A DNA stretch of 64,000 nt. It comes from Komagataeibacter oboediens (GTDB lineage Bacteria; Pseudomonadota; Alphaproteobacteria; Acetobacterales; Acetobacteraceae). The number at the start of each line of letters is the position of its first letter. Position 1 is the stretch's first letter. A program made the translations under genes and the position numbers. Under the pieces are notes generated by a model. The model did not search any database, was not told the DNA's origin, and worked only from the letters and a program-made list of their open reading frames with translations. This document shows, piece after piece, positions 62,307-64,000 of the stretch. The stretch is from positions 1 through 64,000 of the forward strand of contig NZ_NKTX01000011.1 of assembly GCF_003207815.1 (NCBI RefSeq), in the 5' to 3' direction.

Positions 62307-63653
62307 GTGAAGAAACTCTATCCCGCCATTCCCCTGCTTATACTGGTGCTGCTGGTCGGCAGCTGGGGGGTGCATCACTTTGCCCAACGCAGGCTTGAGG
62401 CCGGCATTGCCGACTTCAGGGCCTCGATCGGGCCTGACGCCTCCTTCAGCTACGCCACGGCCCGGCCGCGCACGCTGGCGCGCGGCGCGCACTTCACCGC
62501 CGTGACCTACCACAACCCCGCCATGACGCTGATCGCAGCGGACGTGCGGCTGGGTGGCCTGACCGGCAACAACGTGCAGGGCGAAAAGATCGGCAGCCTG
62601 GTGCTACGCGATGTGAAGGTCATGACCGCCAGCAACACCATATCGCTGGACCAGGTGGAACTGGGCAACCTTGTCCTGCCCAATACCGCACGGGTGACGG
62701 GTGACATGGCCCGCCCGCTGGGGTTCGATTCCCTTGTGCTGGACCGGGGGGCGTTCACCAACCTGCATGTGGCGATTCCCGCCAGCCAGACGGACGTGAC
62801 CATCGGGCGCATGGCCGTCAGCCAGTACGGGACGGGGCGGTCGTCGCACCTTGATCTGGACCGGCTGGCGACCCAGATCAACCTGACGCCGACGCGCCGC
62901 ATCTCCGTCGAGCATATCGTGGTGGATGGCCCGGATTTCGCCAGCGAGGTCGCAAGCCTGATCCAGTCGGGGCACCTGGTTCATGAACGCCATCCGCAGA
63001 CCATGGACCTGAAGAAGGTCGAAATCGACAGCACCCACCCCATGCTGCAGATCGACCATGTCACCACGTCGCGCTTCTCCACCGAAACCGAAGACAAGAT
63101 GGATACGAAGCTGGACCACCTGACCCTGTGGGCCACCGGCACGGACAACCCCTCCATCCTCAACGCCTTCGGCTATGACCATTTCAGCGGCAACCTGCAC
63201 GCCAACAGCACCAGCGACCGCAGCGCGGGCCGCGTGCATCTGGAACCGCTGACCATCGAATCCCCCGATATGGGCAACCTGACCATGGTGGCCGAACTGG
63301 ACCAGATCCCGTTTGACGACATGGCCATCATTCCCGAAACCGCCCGCATCGTCTCCGCCGCCATGACGTGGGACGACCTGTCGCTGGCCAACCATGTGGT
63401 GGCGGGACTGGCCAAAAGCCGGAACATGGATGTGGATACCTACCGACAGAACCTGCTGGCCGCGCTGGCCACGTCCGATGATGCGTCGATGCGCGCAATG
63501 GGCCGCTTCCTGCAGTCGCCGCAGGACCATCCGCTGCAGATCGCCCTGCGCCCGATGAAGCCGGTCAACCTCATGATGCTGGGCGTTGCCCTGTCCATGG
63601 CGGGGGACCCCTCGGTCGCAGCACCCCTGGGCCTGACCATTTCCACACCCTGA
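62307..63653 (+). CDS. DUF945 (YdgA-like) family protein
   Basis: A 448-residue protein with an N-terminal membrane anchor or signal (LYPAIPLLILVLLVGSWGV, 4-22) followed by a long beta-rich region. Pattern and length resemble DUF945/YdgA proteins; the middle has HPMLQIDHVTTSRFST and the C-terminal part AALATSDDASMRAMGRFLQ. It likely sits in the inner membrane or periplasm. The start is GTG 62307. Its stop TGA overlaps the start of the next gene by one base. Confidence 0.75.
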   Translation: MKKLYPAIPLLILVLLVGSWGVHHFAQRRLEAGIADFRASIGPDASFSYATARPRTLARGAHFTAVTYHNPAMTLIAADVRLGGLTGNNVQGEKIGSLVLRDVKVMTASNTISLDQVELGNLVLPNTARVTGDMARPLGFDSLVLDRGAFTNLHVAIPASQTDVTIGRMAVSQYGTGRSSHLDLDRLATQINLTPTRRISVEHIVVDGPDFASEVASLIQSGHLVHERHPQTMDLKKVEIDSTHPMLQIDHVTTSRFSTETEDKMDTKLDHLTLWATGTDNPSILNAFGYDHFSGNLHANSTSDRSAGRVHLEPLTIESPDMGNLTMVAELDQIPFDDMAIIPETARIVSAAMTWDDLSLANHVVAGLAKSRNMDVDTYRQNLLAALATSDDASMRAMGRFLQSPQDHPLQIALRPMKPVNLMMLGVALSMAGDPSVAAPLGLTISTP

Positions 63654-64000
63654 TGCCCGATGGCGGGCCGGTCCATGTCATTGGCGCGACCGGCCGTTCG
63701 GGCCTGGCGCTGTGCCATGCGCTGAACGCGCGCGGACAGGCCATCATTCCCATCGTACGCAGCCTGCCCCGATGGCAGGCAACGGGCATGGCCTGTCCTG
63801 CCCGCATGGCCGACCTGCTGGCTGATCCCGCTGCGTTGCGGGCAGCGCTGGCAGATGCCACATCCATCGTGCTGACCGTCCATGCCCGTCATCTGCCCGC
63901 CGTGCTGGCGACGGCCCCTGACACGGCCCGGATCGTGGCGCTGGGCAGTACGCGCATCTTCACCCGCTGGCCCGACGCGCATGCCCGTGGCGTGCTGCAC
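63653..64000 (+). CDS. NAD(P)-binding SDR-type protein, truncated by window edge
   Basis: An open frame of 116 codons with no stop before the window ends. ATG 63653 shares its A with the DUF945 stop (TGATG), so it is coupled. The N terminus VHVIGATGRSGLALCHALNA is a Rossmann dinucleotide loop (GATGxxG), followed by strands such as IIPIVRSLPRW and SIVLTVHAR and ALGSTRIF. It fits an atypical SDR (NmrA or NDUFA9-like). Full function needs the missing part. Confidence 0.8.
   Translation, partial: MPDGGPVHVIGATGRSGLALCHALNARGQAIIPIVRSLPRWQATGMACPARMADLLADPAALRAALADATSIVLTVHARHLPAVLATAPDTARIVALGSTRIFTRWPDAHARGVLH

Overview
The window is 64 kb of GC-rich chromosome from an alphaproteobacterium, most likely an acetic acid bacterium (Acetobacteraceae, Komagataeibacter/Gluconacetobacter-like). 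The basis is alphaproteobacterial gene orders (proA-nadD-rsfS-rlmH; lgt-methyltransferase-pgeF; NDUFA12-mlaD-DUF2155), XdhC/MocA-type molybdenum cofactor genes, and the overall protein character. The genus is inferred, not shown. I see no insertion sequence, prophage, integrase or CRISPR array. About 65 protein genes and three tRNAs (Gln-UUG, Ser-GGA, Thr-UGU) fill the window, and a gene runs off the right edge.

Layout. 0.1-1.8 kb: secreted DUF192 protein, MBL-fold hydrolase, baeRF-like 'host attachment' protein (minus). 1.9-5.2 kb: XdhC, MocA-like nucleotidyltransferase and RidA, then a CHAP-domain secreted protein (plus). 5.2-17.7 kb: a long minus-strand housekeeping run (rlmH, rsfS, nadD, proA, ychF, pth, rplY, a phosphatase, prs, a Pro/Ala-rich lipoprotein, pgeF, a methyltransferase, lgt, hldD). 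17.8-20.5 kb: ubiK-like, ybjN-like, proC, a COQ9/TetR-fold protein, tRNA-Gln (plus). 20.7-25.5 kb: a divergent four-gene cluster of alpha-E protein, circularly permuted ATP-grasp, transglutaminase-like protease and a zinc-ribbon metallopeptidase. 25.6-29.7 kb: LysR regulator facing lutABC, then HU. 30-38.5 kb: RTX-type protein, nadE, DUF1328/dsbB, otsBA, and an NDUFA12/mlaD/DUF2155 group. 38.8-45.5 kb: a ribonucleotide-reductase-like pseudoenzyme, RidA, GNAT, an alcohol dehydrogenase, a DEAD-box helicase. 45.9-49.7 kb: secreted coiled-coil protein, a two-gene regulator unit with an S24-like sensor domain, lepA, tRNA-Ser. 50-58 kb: SDR, 8-oxoguanine-deaminase-like amidohydrolase, DsbA-like protein, tRNA-Thr, AsmA, ilvD. 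58-64 kb: small and secreted proteins, an endonuclease, rpsI/rplM, DUF945, and a truncated NAD(P)-binding gene.

Most interesting points. (1) The alpha-E/ATP-grasp/transglutaminase/metallopeptidase cluster looks like a peptide-ligation and proteolysis system of unknown product. (2) The 531-residue protein at 38800-40395 has segments resembling both ends of a B12-dependent ribonucleotide reductase but no recognisable catalytic core. (3) A two-hairpin dispersed repeat occurs at six sites, five of them between convergent genes, and may act as a bidirectional terminator. Start codons were moved from the longest possible frame wherever a ribosome-binding site or family alignment argued for it; these choices are stated in each entry.
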